Shown: positions 8,057-17,995, counted from the stretch's first letter. The stretch: 64,000 nucleotides of DNA from Cellulosimicrobium cellulans (GCF_007679345.1 NZ_VEGH01000001.1:1-64000), one strand, 5' to 3'. The notes: generated by a model from the sequence alone, not told the origin. Translations and numbers: made by a program.

Positions 8057-11044
8057 GTGTCGGTGGAGGCTGCGACCATCGACCCCATGAGCCGGTCGGT
8101 GGGACGCGCGCCCTTCGTCGCCCGCGACGAGGAGGTCGCGGCGCTGCTCGCGGCCGTCGAGCGCGCCGCGACCGGCGAGCCCGGCCTGGTGCTGCTGGGG
8201 GCGGACGCCGGGGTCGGCAAGACCCGGCTGCTGACGCACACGGCCCGGCTCGCCACCGAGCGCGGGGCCACCGTGGTGATCAGCCACTGCATCGACCTGG
8301 GCGAGATCGGCCTGCCCTACCTGCCCTTCGCCGACGCGCTGCACCAGATCGTCGACGCGGACTGCCCGGGCGTCGCCGAGGTGGTGGCCGCGCGGCCCGC
8401 GCTGCGCCGGCTGCTGCCGTCGGGCGCGGCGGGTTCGGCGGACCCGGCCCGCACCGGGGCCGACGAGCAGGCCGAGCGGCTGCAGCTGTTCGACGGCGTG
8501 GCGGCCGCGCTCGCCGCCGCCGGGACCCCGGAGCGCCCGCTGGTCCTGGTGCTGGAGGACCTGCACTGGGCCGACTCGTCCAGCCGTGACCTCCTCCGGT
8601 TCCTGGTCGCCCGGCTCCGCGCGGAGCCGGTGCTGCTGGTGGGGTCCTACCGCGCGGACGACCTGCACCGCCGGCACCCGCTGCGCCCCGTGCTGGCCGA
8701 GCTCGGCCGGCACCCGCGCGTCGAGCGCATCGACCTGCCGCCGTTCACGCCGGACGAGCTGCGCGCCTTCACCACCGGGCTGGCGGGGCAGCCGCTGCCC
8801 GAGTCCGCGCTGCGGCGGATCCAGCGCCGCTCCGAGGGCAACGCGTACTTCGCCGAGGAGCTGACGGAGGCCCGCGGCGCCGGCGCCGAGCTGCCCGGCA
8901 CGCTCGCGGACGTACTCCGCGCCCGGCTGGAGGTGCTCGACCCCGAGGTCCAGCGGCTCGTGCGCGCCGCCTCGGCCGCCGGGCGCCGGGTCGCCGAGCC
9001 GCTGCTGCGCGCGGTCGTGGCGGGCACCACGGACGACCCGGCGCGGCAGGCGGCGTTCGATGCGGCGCTGCGGGACGCCGTCGCGCACCACGTGCTGGTG
9101 GGCGAGGACCGCCGGATCGCCTTCCGGCACGCGCTGCTGGCCGAGGCCGTGTACGCCGACCTGCTCCCGGGCGAGCAGGTCGCGCTGCACCGGGACTACC
9201 TGCTGGCCGCCGCGGCCGACCCGTCGCTCGCCACGCCCGCGGAGCGCGCGCACCACGCGCTGCTGTCGCACGACAACCGGCTGGCGCTGCTCGCCTCCCG
9301 GGACGCCGCCCGCGAGGCCGGCCGGGTGCTCGCGCCGGCGGAGGAGCTGCGCCACCTGGAGACGGTGCTCCGGCTCTGGCCCGGCGTCCCCACCGCCGCC
9401 GAGGACCTCGGCGAGGAGCGGGTGGACGTGCTGCTCGCCGCGGCCGCGGCCGGCGGTCGGGCCGGGCTCAGCGACCGGGCCGTCGCGATGGCGCGGGAGG
9501 CCGTCGCGGCGGTCGAGCCCCGGGGTGCGGCGGACGGCGCCGAGGCCCGCCGGGTCGCCGCGCTGCGCACCACCCTGGCCCGGCACCTGCTCGGCGCCGA
9601 GCGGGTGGACGAGGCGCTGCGCGAGACCGACCGCGCGCTCGAGGCGCTGGCGGACCTGGGCGGCACCCCGGACGCGGCGCGCGCCTGGGCGCTCGCCACG
9701 CACGCCCGGGCCGCGCTCAACTCCGACCTGGACGACCAGGCCGAGGTGTCCGCGGCCGCGGCCGTGGACGAGGCCCGCGCCGCGGGTGCGGTGGACGCCG
9801 AGGCCGACGCGCTCATCTCGCTCGCCGTGCTCGTGGTGGACGACCGGGACCGCGCCGCCGACCTGCTGACCGTGGCCCTGCACCGCGCGCGGGACGCCGG
9901 CGACACCACGACGGAGCTGCGCTGCACGTACAACCTCGCGGCCAACCGGTACTACGCGGGCCGGCTCGACGAGGCCGCCGCGACCACCGCCGTCGGCCTG
10001 GAGCTCGCGGCCCGGTCCGGGCTGACCTGGAGCGCCTACGGCGTCGAGCTGCGGCTGTTCGCGGAGATCGTCCGGTACACCCGGGGCGACCTCACCCCGC
10101 CCGCGCCGAGCGCCGACCCCGGCCCGCCGCGCGCCGCCTCCGCGGTCGACGGGGTGCAGATGTACGCGGCCGTCGCGCGCGGCGACGCGGACGCGGCCGA
10201 GCGCGGGCTCTCCCTGCTGCACGGCCAGCACGACGACACGATGATCACGCTCATCGCGGGCGGCTGCGCCGTCGACGCCCTCACCTGGGCCGGGCGGCTG
10301 GACGAGGCGGTCGCCCTCGCGCACGAGCTGATCGACGAGATCAGCCGCGTGTGGTCCGACTACTTCCTCGGCGGCATCTGGCTGTCCGCCCTGGGGATCG
10401 CCGCCCTCGCCGACCAGGCAGCCGCCGACCGGCTCGCGGGCCGGGACCCCGCCCCGCGGCTCGACCTGGGCGCGCGGCTGCTCAACCGTGCCGTGGTCAC
10501 CGCCGACCGCGGCCGCCCGCGGGGCGGGCAGCTCGGGCCGGAGGGACGCGCCTGGCTGGCCCGCGCGCACGCCGAGCACGCCCGCCTGCTCGGCGTCGCC
10601 GACCCGGACGCGTGGGCGGTGGCCGTCGCGGAGTTCGACTACGGCTACCGGTACGAGCTCGCGCGCACCCGCTGGCGGCACGCCGAGGCGCTGCTCGGCG
10701 CGGGCGACCGGGCCGCCGCGGGCGAGGTGGCGGCGGCGGCCCTCGCCGAGGCACGGGCCGTCGGCGCCGCCCCCCTGGTCACCGCCGTCACCGACCTCGC
10801 GCGCCGCGGGCGGCTCGACGTCCCGGGCGTGGTGGCCGGCGGCACGGACGTGCTCACGGGCCGGGAGTCCGAGGTACTGGCGCTCGCCGCCGAGGGTCTG
10901 AGCAACCGGCAGATCGGCGAGCGGCTCTACATCAGCGGCAAGACGGTGTCGGTGCACATGTCCCGCGTGCTGGACAAGCTGGGCGCCGGCGGACGGGCCG
11001 AGGCGGTGGCCATCGCGCACCGCCGGGGGCTGCTCGGGGTCTGA
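8057..11044 (+). CDS. Large LuxR-type transcriptional regulator with AAA ATPase domain (LAL family)
   Basis: The 995-residue protein has the classic LAL layout. There is an N-terminal NTPase with Walker A GADAGVGKT (residues 48-56) and Walker B LVLVLEDLHWAD (about 160-172), then a long alpha-helical TPR-like middle rich in Ala, Arg and Glu. At the C-terminus is a GerE/LuxR helix-turn-helix (about 930-995: LTGRESEVLALAAEGLSNRQ, then ISGKTVSVHMSRVLDKLGAG). Such regulators activate sugar or secondary-metabolism genes after ATP and ligand binding. GTG at 8057 is supported by AAGGAGG at 8044-8050. Targets are not evident; the small ORF and hydrolase are its neighbours. Confidence 0.92.
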   Translation: MSVEAATIDPMSRSVGRAPFVARDEEVAALLAAVERAATGEPGLVLLGADAGVGKTRLLTHTARLATERGATVVISHCIDLGEIGLPYLPFADALHQIVDADCPGVAEVVAARPALRRLLPSGAAGSADPARTGADEQAERLQLFDGVAAALAAAGTPERPLVLVLEDLHWADSSSRDLLRFLVARLRAEPVLLVGSYRADDLHRRHPLRPVLAELGRHPRVERIDLPPFTPDELRAFTTGLAGQPLPESALRRIQRRSEGNAYFAEELTEARGAGAELPGTLADVLRARLEVLDPEVQRLVRAASAAGRRVAEPLLRAVVAGTTDDPARQAAFDAALRDAVAHHVLVGEDRRIAFRHALLAEAVYADLLPGEQVALHRDYLLAAAADPSLATPAERAHHALLSHDNRLALLASRDAAREAGRVLAPAEELRHLETVLRLWPGVPTAAEDLGEERVDVLLAAAAAGGRAGLSDRAVAMAREAVAAVEPRGAADGAEARRVAALRTTLARHLLGAERVDEALRETDRALEALADLGGTPDAARAWALATHARAALNSDLDDQAEVSAAAAVDEARAAGAVDAEADALISLAVLVVDDRDRAADLLTVALHRARDAGDTTTELRCTYNLAANRYYAGRLDEAAATTAVGLELAARSGLTWSAYGVELRLFAEIVRYTRGDLTPPAPSADPGPPRAASAVDGVQMYAAVARGDADAAERGLSLLHGQHDDTMITLIAGGCAVDALTWAGRLDEAVALAHELIDEISRVWSDYFLGGIWLSALGIAALADQAAADRLAGRDPAPRLDLGARLLNRAVVTADRGRPRGGQLGPEGRAWLARAHAEHARLLGVADPDAWAVAVAEFDYGYRYELARTRWRHAEALLGAGDRAAAGEVAAAALAEARAVGAAPLVTAVTDLARRGRLDVPGVVAGGTDVLTGRESEVLALAAEGLSNRQIGERLYISGKTVSVHMSRVLDKLGAGGRAEAVAIAHRRGLLGV

Positions 11045-11096
11045 CCTGCTGGTGCGCCCGGCGGCGCGGCGGCTCACCCGGGTGAACCGCGGCGGT

Positions 11097-11128
11097 CTCA
11101 GGCGCGTCCCAGGTTGGCCGGTTACCGT
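11097..11128 (+). promoter_or_regulatory. Two phased CAGG boxes and -10 box before the alpha/beta hydrolase
   Basis: CTCAGG at 11097 and CCCAGG at 11108 are 11 bases apart, and TACCGT at 11123-11128 reads as a -10 box. The last box begins 15 bases before the -10 hexamer, exactly as in front of the response regulator gene at 54524, so both promoters may answer to the same OmpR-type protein. Confidence 0.4.
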
Positions 11129-11212
11129 GGAGGGAGATCCCGCGGCCCGGACCACCGCCGCGGCCCCCTCGCCCGGCCACGGACGGCCGCGCTCCCTCCC
11201 CCGGAACGGCGC

Positions 11213-11899
11213 ATGTCCCTCCCCCAGCAGCAGCCGCACCCCATCGTGCTCGTGCACGGCACCCGCACCTCGTCGAAGATCTGGGACGACCAGGTCCGCG
11301 CCCTCACCGAGGGCGGGCACCCGACGATCGCGATCGACCTGCCCGGCCACGGCACCCGCGCCCACGAGCGCCTGACGTTCGAGGGCGGCCTCGCCGCGAT
11401 CGACGCCGCCGTGCGCGCCTGCGCCGAGCCGCCGCTGCTCGTCGGCCTGTCGCTCGGCGGGTACATGTCGCTCGCGTACGCCGCGCGGCACGAGGACCGG
11501 CTGGCCGGCGTCGTGCTCGCGGGCTGCTCCACCGACCTCAAGGGCAAGCCGCTGAGCACCTACCGCCGCGCGTCGCGCCGGGTGGTGCAGGCGCTCGGCC
11601 TGGGCGGCGGCACCTGGCACGTGGTCACGGACATGCTGAGCGCGCTGCACGGCTACACCCCGGTGCAGGACCTCCGCCGGCTCGCGCTGCCGGTCTGGCT
11701 GGTGAACGGCTCCCGCGACCCGCTGCGGTTCGGCGCCCGCCGCTACCTCGGCGCGCACCCGGGCGCCCGGCAGTGGGTGGTGCCGAACGCCGGCCACGAC
11801 GTGAACAGCCACGCGCCGGTGGCGTTCAACCGGATCCTGCTGCACGTCCTGCGGGACCTCGCGCAGCGGGTGCCGTTCGGCGCCCCGCGCCTGGGCTGA
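11213..11899 (+). CDS. Alpha/beta-fold hydrolase
   Basis: The 228-residue protein has an alpha/beta hydrolase core. The oxyanion segment is VLVHGTRTS (residues 13-20), the nucleophile elbow GLSLGG puts Ser at 80, the acid is in NGSRDPLRFG and His is in PNAGHDVNSHAP. There is no signal peptide, so it is cytoplasmic. Closest general resemblance is to small lipase or esterase-like hydrolases; the substrate is unknown. ATG at 11213 starts where homology begins; the leader from the -10 box is about 80 bases. Confidence 0.88.
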   Translation: MSLPQQQPHPIVLVHGTRTSSKIWDDQVRALTEGGHPTIAIDLPGHGTRAHERLTFEGGLAAIDAAVRACAEPPLLVGLSLGGYMSLAYAARHEDRLAGVVLAGCSTDLKGKPLSTYRRASRRVVQALGLGGGTWHVVTDMLSALHGYTPVQDLRRLALPVWLVNGSRDPLRFGARRYLGAHPGARQWVVPNAGHDVNSHAPVAFNRILLHVLRDLAQRVPFGAPRLG

Positions 11900-11935
11900 C
11901 GCACCGCGGCGCGCCCACCGCCTCCGCCGCTGACT

Positions 11936-11993
11936 CCGCAGCAGGTGCGCGGTTCCAGGGTGCGAACCCCGCGTGCGCTGCAGGCTCGGCGCC
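11936..11993. repeat. Intergenic palindromic repeat, copy 1
   Basis: An imperfect inverted repeat has its left arm at 11936-11956 and right arm at 11964-11984 (GCAGC...GCGGTTC against GAACCCCGCG...GCTGC), followed by a CTCGGCG tail. A clear relative with the same tail is at 28742-28799. It may serve as terminator for the hydrolase gene or be a REP-like element. Confidence 0.6.
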
Positions 11994-12013
11994 GGTGCTG
12001 CCACGATGGCGGC

Positions 12014-13702
12014 ATGACCTCGACCGACGACCGCCCCTGGATCGCGCAGTACCAGCCCGGCGTCCCCGCCGACATCGAGCTCCCCACCGAGTCCCTGGTG
12101 GCGATGCTCGACCGCTCCGTCGCCGAGGCGGGCGGCGCGCCGGCGCTGGAGTTCTTCGGCCGCCGCACCTCGTACGCCGAGCTCGGTGCGCAGGTCCAGC
12201 GCGCCGCCGAGGGGCTGCGCCGGCTGGGCGTGAAGCCCCGCGACCGGGTCGCGCTGCTGCTGCCGAACTGCCCGCAGCACGTCGTCGCGTTCTACGCGGT
12301 GCTCCGCCTGGGCGCGGTCGTCGTCGAGCACAACCCGCTGTACACCTCCCGCGAGCTGCGGCACCAGTTCGAGGACCACCAGGCCCGCGTCGTGATCGCC
12401 TGGGACAAGGCCGTCGAGCAGGTCCGCCAGTTCCCGGCCGACGTCGGCGTCGACCACGTCGTGTCGGTCAACCTGCTGCGCGCGTTCCCCGCGGTGAAGC
12501 GCGCGGCGCTGTCCCTGCCGGTGCCGAGCCTGCGCGCCACCCGCCGGTCGCTCACCGCGCCGGCCCCGGGGACGATCCCGTGGGAGGACCTGCTGTCCCA
12601 CGGCCCGCTCGACCCCGCGCACCCGCGCCCCGCCGTGACCGACCTGGCGGCGATCCAGTACACGTCCGGCACGACCGGGCGCCCCAAGGGCGCGATGCTC
12701 ACCCACCTGAACCTGTACGCGAACGCCCTGCAGGGCGAGGCGTGGATGCACGGGGCCGAGTACCGCAAGGAGGTGTTCTACGCGATCCTGCCGATGTTCC
12801 ACGCGTTCGGCATGACGCTGTACCTCACCTACGGCGTGCGCAAGCAGGCGCTGCTCGTGCTGTTCCCGAAGTTCGACACGACGCTCGTCCTCGACGCGAT
12901 GAAGAAGTCGCCCGCCACCGTCTACTGCGCGGTGCCGCCCATCTACGAGCGCACCGCGATGGCCGCCAAGGAGCGCGGCGTCTCCCTCGCGTCGTGCCGG
13001 TTCTGCATCTCCGGGGCGATGAACCTGCCCGACGCCACGGTCGAGCTGTGGGAGTCGATGTCCGGTGGCCTGCTCGTGGAGGGCTACGGCATGACGGAGT
13101 CGTCCCCGGTGGCGCTCGGCAACCCGTTCCACCCCACCCGGCGCACGGGCACCATCGGCATCCCGTTCCCGTCCACCCGGATGCGGGTCGTCGACCCCGA
13201 GGACCCGACGTCGGACGTCCCGCAGGGCGAGCCGGGCGAGCTGCTGCTGCACGGCCCGCAGGTGTTCGCCGGGTACTGGAACAACCCCGACGAGACGGCC
13301 GCGACGCTGCTGCCCGGCGGCTGGCTGCGCACCGGCGACGTCGTCACCGTCGACGCCGACGGGTTCACCACGATCGTGGACCGCGCCAAGGAGCTCATCA
13401 TCACCGGCGGGTTCAACGTGTCCCCGTCCGAGGTCGAGGCCGTGCTGCGCGGCCACCCGTCGGTGGCCGACGCCGCCGTCATCGGCAAGCCGCTGGAGCG
13501 CGGCGGGGAGCAGGTGGTGGCCGCTGTCGAGCTCGAGCCCGGCGCCACCCTGGACGAGGCGGCGCTGCGCGCGTACTGCCGGGAGCACCTCGCGGCGTAC
13601 AAGGTGCCGCAGCGCGTGGTCGCGATCGAGGACACCCCGCGGTCGATGCTCGGCAAGGTGCTGCGCAAGCAGGTGCGCGAGCAGGTGCTGCCCCGGCTGT
13701 GA
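12014..13702 (+). CDS. Long-chain fatty acid--CoA ligase (FadD-like)
   Basis: The 562-residue ANL-superfamily enzyme activates fatty acids to acyl-CoA via acyl-AMP. It shows the ATP-binding loop IQYTSGTTGRPKGAMLTHLN, the adenine motif EGYGMTESSPVALGN, the hinge RTGDVVTVDADGFTTIVDRA with the linker KELIITGGFNVSPSEVE, and the C-terminal catalytic Lys region PRSMLGKVLRKQV. Length is normal for the family. Start ATG 12014 lies six bases after CACGAT (12002-12007), compatible with leaderless transcription. Its acyl-CoA product could feed the OleA condensation encoded 10 kb downstream, but no direct link is visible. Confidence 0.93.
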   Translation: MTSTDDRPWIAQYQPGVPADIELPTESLVAMLDRSVAEAGGAPALEFFGRRTSYAELGAQVQRAAEGLRRLGVKPRDRVALLLPNCPQHVVAFYAVLRLGAVVVEHNPLYTSRELRHQFEDHQARVVIAWDKAVEQVRQFPADVGVDHVVSVNLLRAFPAVKRAALSLPVPSLRATRRSLTAPAPGTIPWEDLLSHGPLDPAHPRPAVTDLAAIQYTSGTTGRPKGAMLTHLNLYANALQGEAWMHGAEYRKEVFYAILPMFHAFGMTLYLTYGVRKQALLVLFPKFDTTLVLDAMKKSPATVYCAVPPIYERTAMAAKERGVSLASCRFCISGAMNLPDATVELWESMSGGLLVEGYGMTESSPVALGNPFHPTRRTGTIGIPFPSTRMRVVDPEDPTSDVPQGEPGELLLHGPQVFAGYWNNPDETAATLLPGGWLRTGDVVTVDADGFTTIVDRAKELIITGGFNVSPSEVEAVLRGHPSVADAAVIGKPLERGGEQVVAAVELEPGATLDEAALRAYCREHLAAYKVPQRVVAIEDTPRSMLGKVLRKQVREQVLPRL

Positions 13703-13827
13703 CCGGCGGCGGCCTGACCGACCCCGGCACCCACGCACGGCGGGGCCCGACCCCTGGACGGGCACCACCCGGGTCCGGGCGCGGTGCGACGATGGGCCCG
13801 CACGTCCGCCCCGAGCCGGGAGACCCG

Positions 13828-15036
13828 ATGATCCGCAGCACCGACCACATCCTCACGAGCCAGGCCGGCAGCCTCCCGCGCACGCCGGAGCTGATCGCCG
13901 CCAACGCCGCCCGCGAGGCCGGCCAGGACGCCGGGGACCACGCCGCCCTGCTCCGGGACGCCGTCACGGACCTGGTGCGCCGTCAGGTCGACCTCGGCCT
14001 GGACGTGCCCGGCGACGGCGAGTTCGGCAAGGCGATGACCAGCGCGATCGACTACGGCGCCTGGTGGTCGTACTCGTTCCAGCGGCTCGGCGGCCTGGAG
14101 CTGCGCGACGGCGCCAGCTGGATCTTCAAGGACGTGCAGTCCGGCCCCGGGGACGTCCGGGTGACCGGCTTCGGCCGGCGCCGCGACCGGGCACGGTTCG
14201 AGGAGGCCTACGCCGACCCGACGAGCGGCGTGTTCCACGGCGGCGACCCCAAGCCGTTCCCGACCGCCGTGGCCCCGGTGACCTACACCGGCCAGGACGC
14301 GGTGGCCGCGGACGTCGCCAACCTGCGCGCGGCGCTCGACGCCACCGGCGCGCAGGAGGGCTTCATCACCTCGATCGCCCCGGCGTCCGCCGCCCGGATG
14401 GACAACGACTACTACGCGACGGACGAGGAGTACGTCTGGGCGCTGGCCGACGCGCTGCGCGAGGAGTTCGTCGCGATCATCGACGCCGGGCTGGTGCTGC
14501 AGATCGACGACCCGTCGATGGCCGAGAACTGGGACCAGATCACCCCCGAGCCGACCGTCGAGGACTACGTGCGGTTCACCGAGCTCCGGGTCGAGGCGCT
14601 CAACCACGCGCTGCGCGGGCTGCCCGAGGACCGGATCCGCTACCACCTGTGCTGGGGCTCCTGGCACGGCCCGCACACCACCGACCTGCCGATGAAGGAC
14701 ATCGTCCGGTCGATGCTCAAGGTCAACGCGGGGGCCTACTCGTTCGAGGCCGCCAACGTCCGGCACGAGCACGAGTGGCGGGTCTGGGAGGACGTGCAGC
14801 TCCCCGAGGGCAAGCTCATCCTCCCGGGCGTGGTGTCGCACGCGACGAACGTCGTCGAGCACCCCGAGCTGGTCGCCGACCGGATCGAGCGGTTCGCGCG
14901 CCTCGTCGGCCGGGAGAACGTCGTCGCGGCCACCGACTGCGGCCTCGGCGGGCGGATCCACCACCAGATCGCGTGGGCCAAGCTCGAGACCCTGGTCGAG
15001 GGTGCGCAGATCGCCACGAAGCGCCTCTGGGCCTGA
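13828..15036 (+). CDS. MetE-like cobalamin-independent methionine synthase family protein
   Basis: The 402-residue protein corresponds to the C-terminal catalytic half of MetE. The Zn-site residues are recognisable: His and Cys in YHLCWGSWHGPH, Glu in YSFEAANVRHEHEW and Cys in AATDCGLGGRI. Short family members like this (YxjG/YxjH type, and epoxyalkane:CoM transferase relatives) transfer methyl or alkyl groups to thiols and do not always make methionine. Start ATG 13828 has GGGAGA ten bases upstream; an earlier ATG at 13792 lacks a site. A GACGAT -10 box lies near 13786. Upstream I see no riboswitch fold. Confidence 0.85.
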   Translation: MIRSTDHILTSQAGSLPRTPELIAANAAREAGQDAGDHAALLRDAVTDLVRRQVDLGLDVPGDGEFGKAMTSAIDYGAWWSYSFQRLGGLELRDGASWIFKDVQSGPGDVRVTGFGRRRDRARFEEAYADPTSGVFHGGDPKPFPTAVAPVTYTGQDAVAADVANLRAALDATGAQEGFITSIAPASAARMDNDYYATDEEYVWALADALREEFVAIIDAGLVLQIDDPSMAENWDQITPEPTVEDYVRFTELRVEALNHALRGLPEDRIRYHLCWGSWHGPHTTDLPMKDIVRSMLKVNAGAYSFEAANVRHEHEWRVWEDVQLPEGKLILPGVVSHATNVVEHPELVADRIERFARLVGRENVVAATDCGLGGRIHHQIAWAKLETLVEGAQIATKRLWA

Positions 15037-15050
15037 CGCCCCCGGAACGC

Positions 15051-15088
15051 CGACGGCCCGGCACCCCTCGCGGGGTACCGGGCCGTCG
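15051..15088. terminator. Bidirectional terminator between the MetE-like gene and ppc
   Basis: Seventeen-base arms, CGACGGCCCGGCACCCC and GGGGTACCGGGCCGTCG with a single C-A mismatch, flank a four-base loop. There is no T run, as is common for actinobacterial hairpin terminators. It serves two converging genes. Confidence 0.85.
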
Positions 15089-15108
15089 TGCGTCCGGGGC
15101 CGGTCCGG

Positions 15109-17784
15109 TCAGCCGGTGTTCTGCAGGCCGGCGGCCACGCCGTTGACGCTCAGCAGCAGCAGCCGCTTGTTCTCCTCGACCAGGTCCTCCGACTCGCCGG
15201 TGCGCAGCGCGCGCAGCGCCCGGATCTGCAGCAGCGACAGCGCGTCCACGTAGGGGCTGCGCAGCTGGACGGCCCGGCCGAGGATCCGGCGGCGGGACAG
15301 GATGCGGTCGGAGCCGGTGATCGCGAGCACCCAGTGCCGGGTCAGCGCCATCTCCTGCAGCACGAGCTGCGCCAGGTCGTCCCGGTCGCCCAGCGCGAGG
15401 TACCGCTCGGCCAGGCGCTCGTCCGTCTTGGCCAGCGACATCTCGACGTTGTCGATCATCGTGCTGAACAGCGGCCACTCGGCGTACGCGGCCTGCAGCT
15501 CGGCGAGGTCGCCCACGGAGTCCAGCGCGGTGCCGAGGCCGAACCAGCCGGCCAGGTTGGTCCGGGCCTGCGACCAGGAGAACACCCACGGGATCGCCCG
15601 CAGGTCGTCCAGCGACTCGACGGACAGGCCGCGGCGCGCCGGGCGGGAGCCGATCGGCAGCAGGCCGATCTCCTCCAGCGGGGTCACCTGCGCGAACCAC
15701 TGCGGGAAGCCCTCGGCGCGCACCAGCTCGTAGAACCGGGTGCGGGACGACGCGTCCAGCGCGGACGCCAGGTCGGCGAACCGCTCGGTGGCGGCCGCGT
15801 TCCGCTGCTCGGTCGACGGGGCGCCGGCCAGCAGCGTCGCCGCGGCCACCTGCTCGATGTGCCGGGCGCCGATCGTCGGGTTCCCGTAGCGCGCGAAGAT
15901 GACCTCGCCCTGCTCGGTGAGCTTGAACCGGCCGTCGACCGAGCCCGGGGGCTGGGCCAGCACGGCGCGGTTGGCCGGGCCGCCGCCGCGCCCGAGGGCG
16001 CCGCCGCGGCCGTGGAACAGCGTGAGGCTGATGTCGTGCTTCGCGGCCCAGGCGGCGATCCGGCTCTGCGCGACGTCGAGCGCCAGGGTCGCGGCCACCG
16101 GACCGACGTCCTTGGACGAGTCCGAGTAGCCCAGCATGACCTCGACGCGGCGGCCGTTCTCCGCGAGCCGCGCCTGCACGGCGGGCAGCGTGAGCATCGA
16201 CTCCAGGATCTCGACGCTGGCCTCGAGGTCCGCGAAGGTCTCGAACAGCGGGATCGCGTCGATCACCGGCCGGGTCGCCGGGTCCGGGAACACCAGCTCG
16301 GCGAGCTGGTAGACCGCGGCCAGGTGCTCCGGCGCCTGGGTGAACGACACGATGTACCGGCGGGCGGCGGCGACGCCGTACCGGCGCTGCACGGCACCGA
16401 TCGCGCGGTAGGTGTCGAGCACCTCGACGGTGCGCGGCTCCAGGTCGCCGTCGAGGCCCTTGGCCGCGATGTCCGCGAGCGCGGCGGCGTGCACCTGCGA
16501 GTGCTGGCGCACCTCGAGCTCGGCGAGGTGGAACCCGAAGGTCTGCACCTGCCAGATGAGCTTCTGCAGGTCGCCGAACGCGACACGGGTCGCGCCCGCG
16601 GCCTCCAGGGAGCGCTGCACGACGTCGAGGTCGGCCAGCACCTCCTCCGGGCCGGCGTAGGACAGGTCCGCGTCCCGGCGGCGGGTGGCGGCGAGCCGCT
16701 CCGCGACCATGCGCAGCGCGCGGCGGTGCGGCTGGTGCCTCACCTCGGCGGCGGCCTTGGTCGCGGCGTCCTCGGACAGGTCCCGCTGCCGGTGCCACAG
16801 CGCGGTGAGCTCCGCGCTGGCCGGGGTGCCGGTGTCGTCGAGCGTGAGCTTCGCGGAGACCTTCCGCGCCGACTCCTCCAGCGCAGTCAGCACGTGCTCG
16901 CTCGCGAGCGCGGCGGCCGCCCGGGTCACCTCGGCGGTGACGTTCGGGTTGCCGTCGCGGTCGCCGCCGATCCACGAACCGAGGCGCACGAACGGGCGGA
17001 CCGCCGGCTGCTGCCGCCCCGCACCCTCGCCGGACAGCCAGTCGTCCAGGCGGCGGTACACGGTCGGGAACGTGTCGAACAGCGTGGTGTCGAAGATGTT
17101 CATCACGGTGCGGACCTCGTCCAGCACCGTGGGCTTCTGCGCCCGCAGCGGCGACGTGCGCCACAGCGTGTCGATCTCCTCGAGGATCCGGCGGTCGTTC
17201 TCCGCGCGGGAGGTGCCGCCGGCGGCGAGCGCGTCGCGCTCGGCCAGCAGGTCGGAGATGCGCCGGATCGCCCGGGACACCGAGCGGCGGCGGGCCTCCG
17301 TCGGGTGCGCGGTGAGCACCGGGCGGAACTCGAGCTCCTGCAGCCGGCGCACGGCCTCGTCGCGGCCGACCTCGTTCGCCAGCGCGTCGATCGCCGCGGG
17401 CAGGGAGTCGTCCTGCATGAGCTCGCCGGCCGGCAGCTCCGCCTCGCGGGCGCGCAGCACCCGGACGCGGTGGTGCTCCTCGGCGAGGTTCGCCAGGTGG
17501 AAGTAGCAGGTGAAGGCGCGGGCGACCTGCTGGGCGCGCTCGATGGAGAAGGAGCCGACGAGCTCCTCCGCCTCCGTGAGCGCGGACAGGTCCTGCTCGT
17601 CGTGCGCGCGGATGGTCAGCGCGCGGACGCGCTCCACGTCGTCGAACAGGTCGTCGCCGCCGGACTCGCGGATCACGCGGCCGAGGAACTCGCCGAGCAT
17701 CCGGACGTCGTTGCGCAACGGGTCGGGGACCTCGTGGCGCGCGAGGCCGCGGCGGGCCTCGAGCGAGGGCTGGGGGTCGGTCAC
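15109..17784 (-). CDS. ppc: Phosphoenolpyruvate carboxylase
   Basis: The 891-residue enzyme carboxylates phosphoenolpyruvate to oxaloacetate, refilling the citric acid cycle. Diagnostic motifs are all present: VLTAHPTEARRRSV with the catalytic His, SWIGGDRDGNPNVT, LGYSDSSKDVGPVAA, FHGRGGALGRGGGP and the allosteric C-terminal QNTG. The start is GTG at 17784. A TACGCT -10 box at 17791-17796 ends six bases upstream, so the mRNA should be leaderless. Its oxaloacetate could supply malate/fumarate for the frd/fum operon at 39-44 kb under fermentation (inference). Confidence 0.97.
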   Translation of the reverse strand: MTDPQPSLEARRGLARHEVPDPLRNDVRMLGEFLGRVIRESGGDDLFDDVERVRALTIRAHDEQDLSALTEAEELVGSFSIERAQQVARAFTCYFHLANLAEEHHRVRVLRAREAELPAGELMQDDSLPAAIDALANEVGRDEAVRRLQELEFRPVLTAHPTEARRRSVSRAIRRISDLLAERDALAAGGTSRAENDRRILEEIDTLWRTSPLRAQKPTVLDEVRTVMNIFDTTLFDTFPTVYRRLDDWLSGEGAGRQQPAVRPFVRLGSWIGGDRDGNPNVTAEVTRAAAALASEHVLTALEESARKVSAKLTLDDTGTPASAELTALWHRQRDLSEDAATKAAAEVRHQPHRRALRMVAERLAATRRRDADLSYAGPEEVLADLDVVQRSLEAAGATRVAFGDLQKLIWQVQTFGFHLAELEVRQHSQVHAAALADIAAKGLDGDLEPRTVEVLDTYRAIGAVQRRYGVAAARRYIVSFTQAPEHLAAVYQLAELVFPDPATRPVIDAIPLFETFADLEASVEILESMLTLPAVQARLAENGRRVEVMLGYSDSSKDVGPVAATLALDVAQSRIAAWAAKHDISLTLFHGRGGALGRGGGPANRAVLAQPPGSVDGRFKLTEQGEVIFARYGNPTIGARHIEQVAAATLLAGAPSTEQRNAAATERFADLASALDASSRTRFYELVRAEGFPQWFAQVTPLEEIGLLPIGSRPARRGLSVESLDDLRAIPWVFSWSQARTNLAGWFGLGTALDSVGDLAELQAAYAEWPLFSTMIDNVEMSLAKTDERLAERYLALGDRDDLAQLVLQEMALTRHWVLAITGSDRILSRRRILGRAVQLRSPYVDALSLLQIRALRALRTGESEDLVEENKRLLLLSVNGVAAGLQNTG

Positions 17785-17896
17785 CGGTCAAGCGTAGGTC
17801 AACCGTCCGACGCACGAGACGCGTGTCCGCCTGTCGGCTATCTCACCCGGACGCCGCGGCCGTGGGCCCGATGTCCCGCGCCACCGCGCGGGAGTC

Positions 17897-17902
17897 TAGG
17901 CT
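17897..17902 (+). promoter_or_regulatory. -10 box of tkt
   Basis: TAGGCT fits the TAnnnT pattern and predicts a start near 17909, leaving a leader of about 87 bases before the GTG at 17996. The leader holds GAGGTG near the start codon but no clear hairpin. Confidence 0.45.
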
Positions 17903-17995
17903 CGGAGGCAGTGCCCGCGGCCGGTCCCCCGCGACCGGGCGAGCAGCAACCCCCGATGATCCGGGCCGCCGAGGTCCGGGCGGAAATGAGGTGCG

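Noticed and set aside
7763-13768. A 2001-codon open frame on the minus strand
   Set aside because: It runs antisense to the LAL regulator, hydrolase and acyl-CoA ligase, is dominated by Arg, Gly, Val, Pro and His, and has no recognisable domain. Such frames come from the extreme third-position GC.
13792-13827. Earlier ATG as start of the MetE-like gene
   Set aside because: It lacks a ribosome-binding site and overlaps the predicted promoter. ATG 13828 has GGGAGA at good distance and begins where similarity begins.
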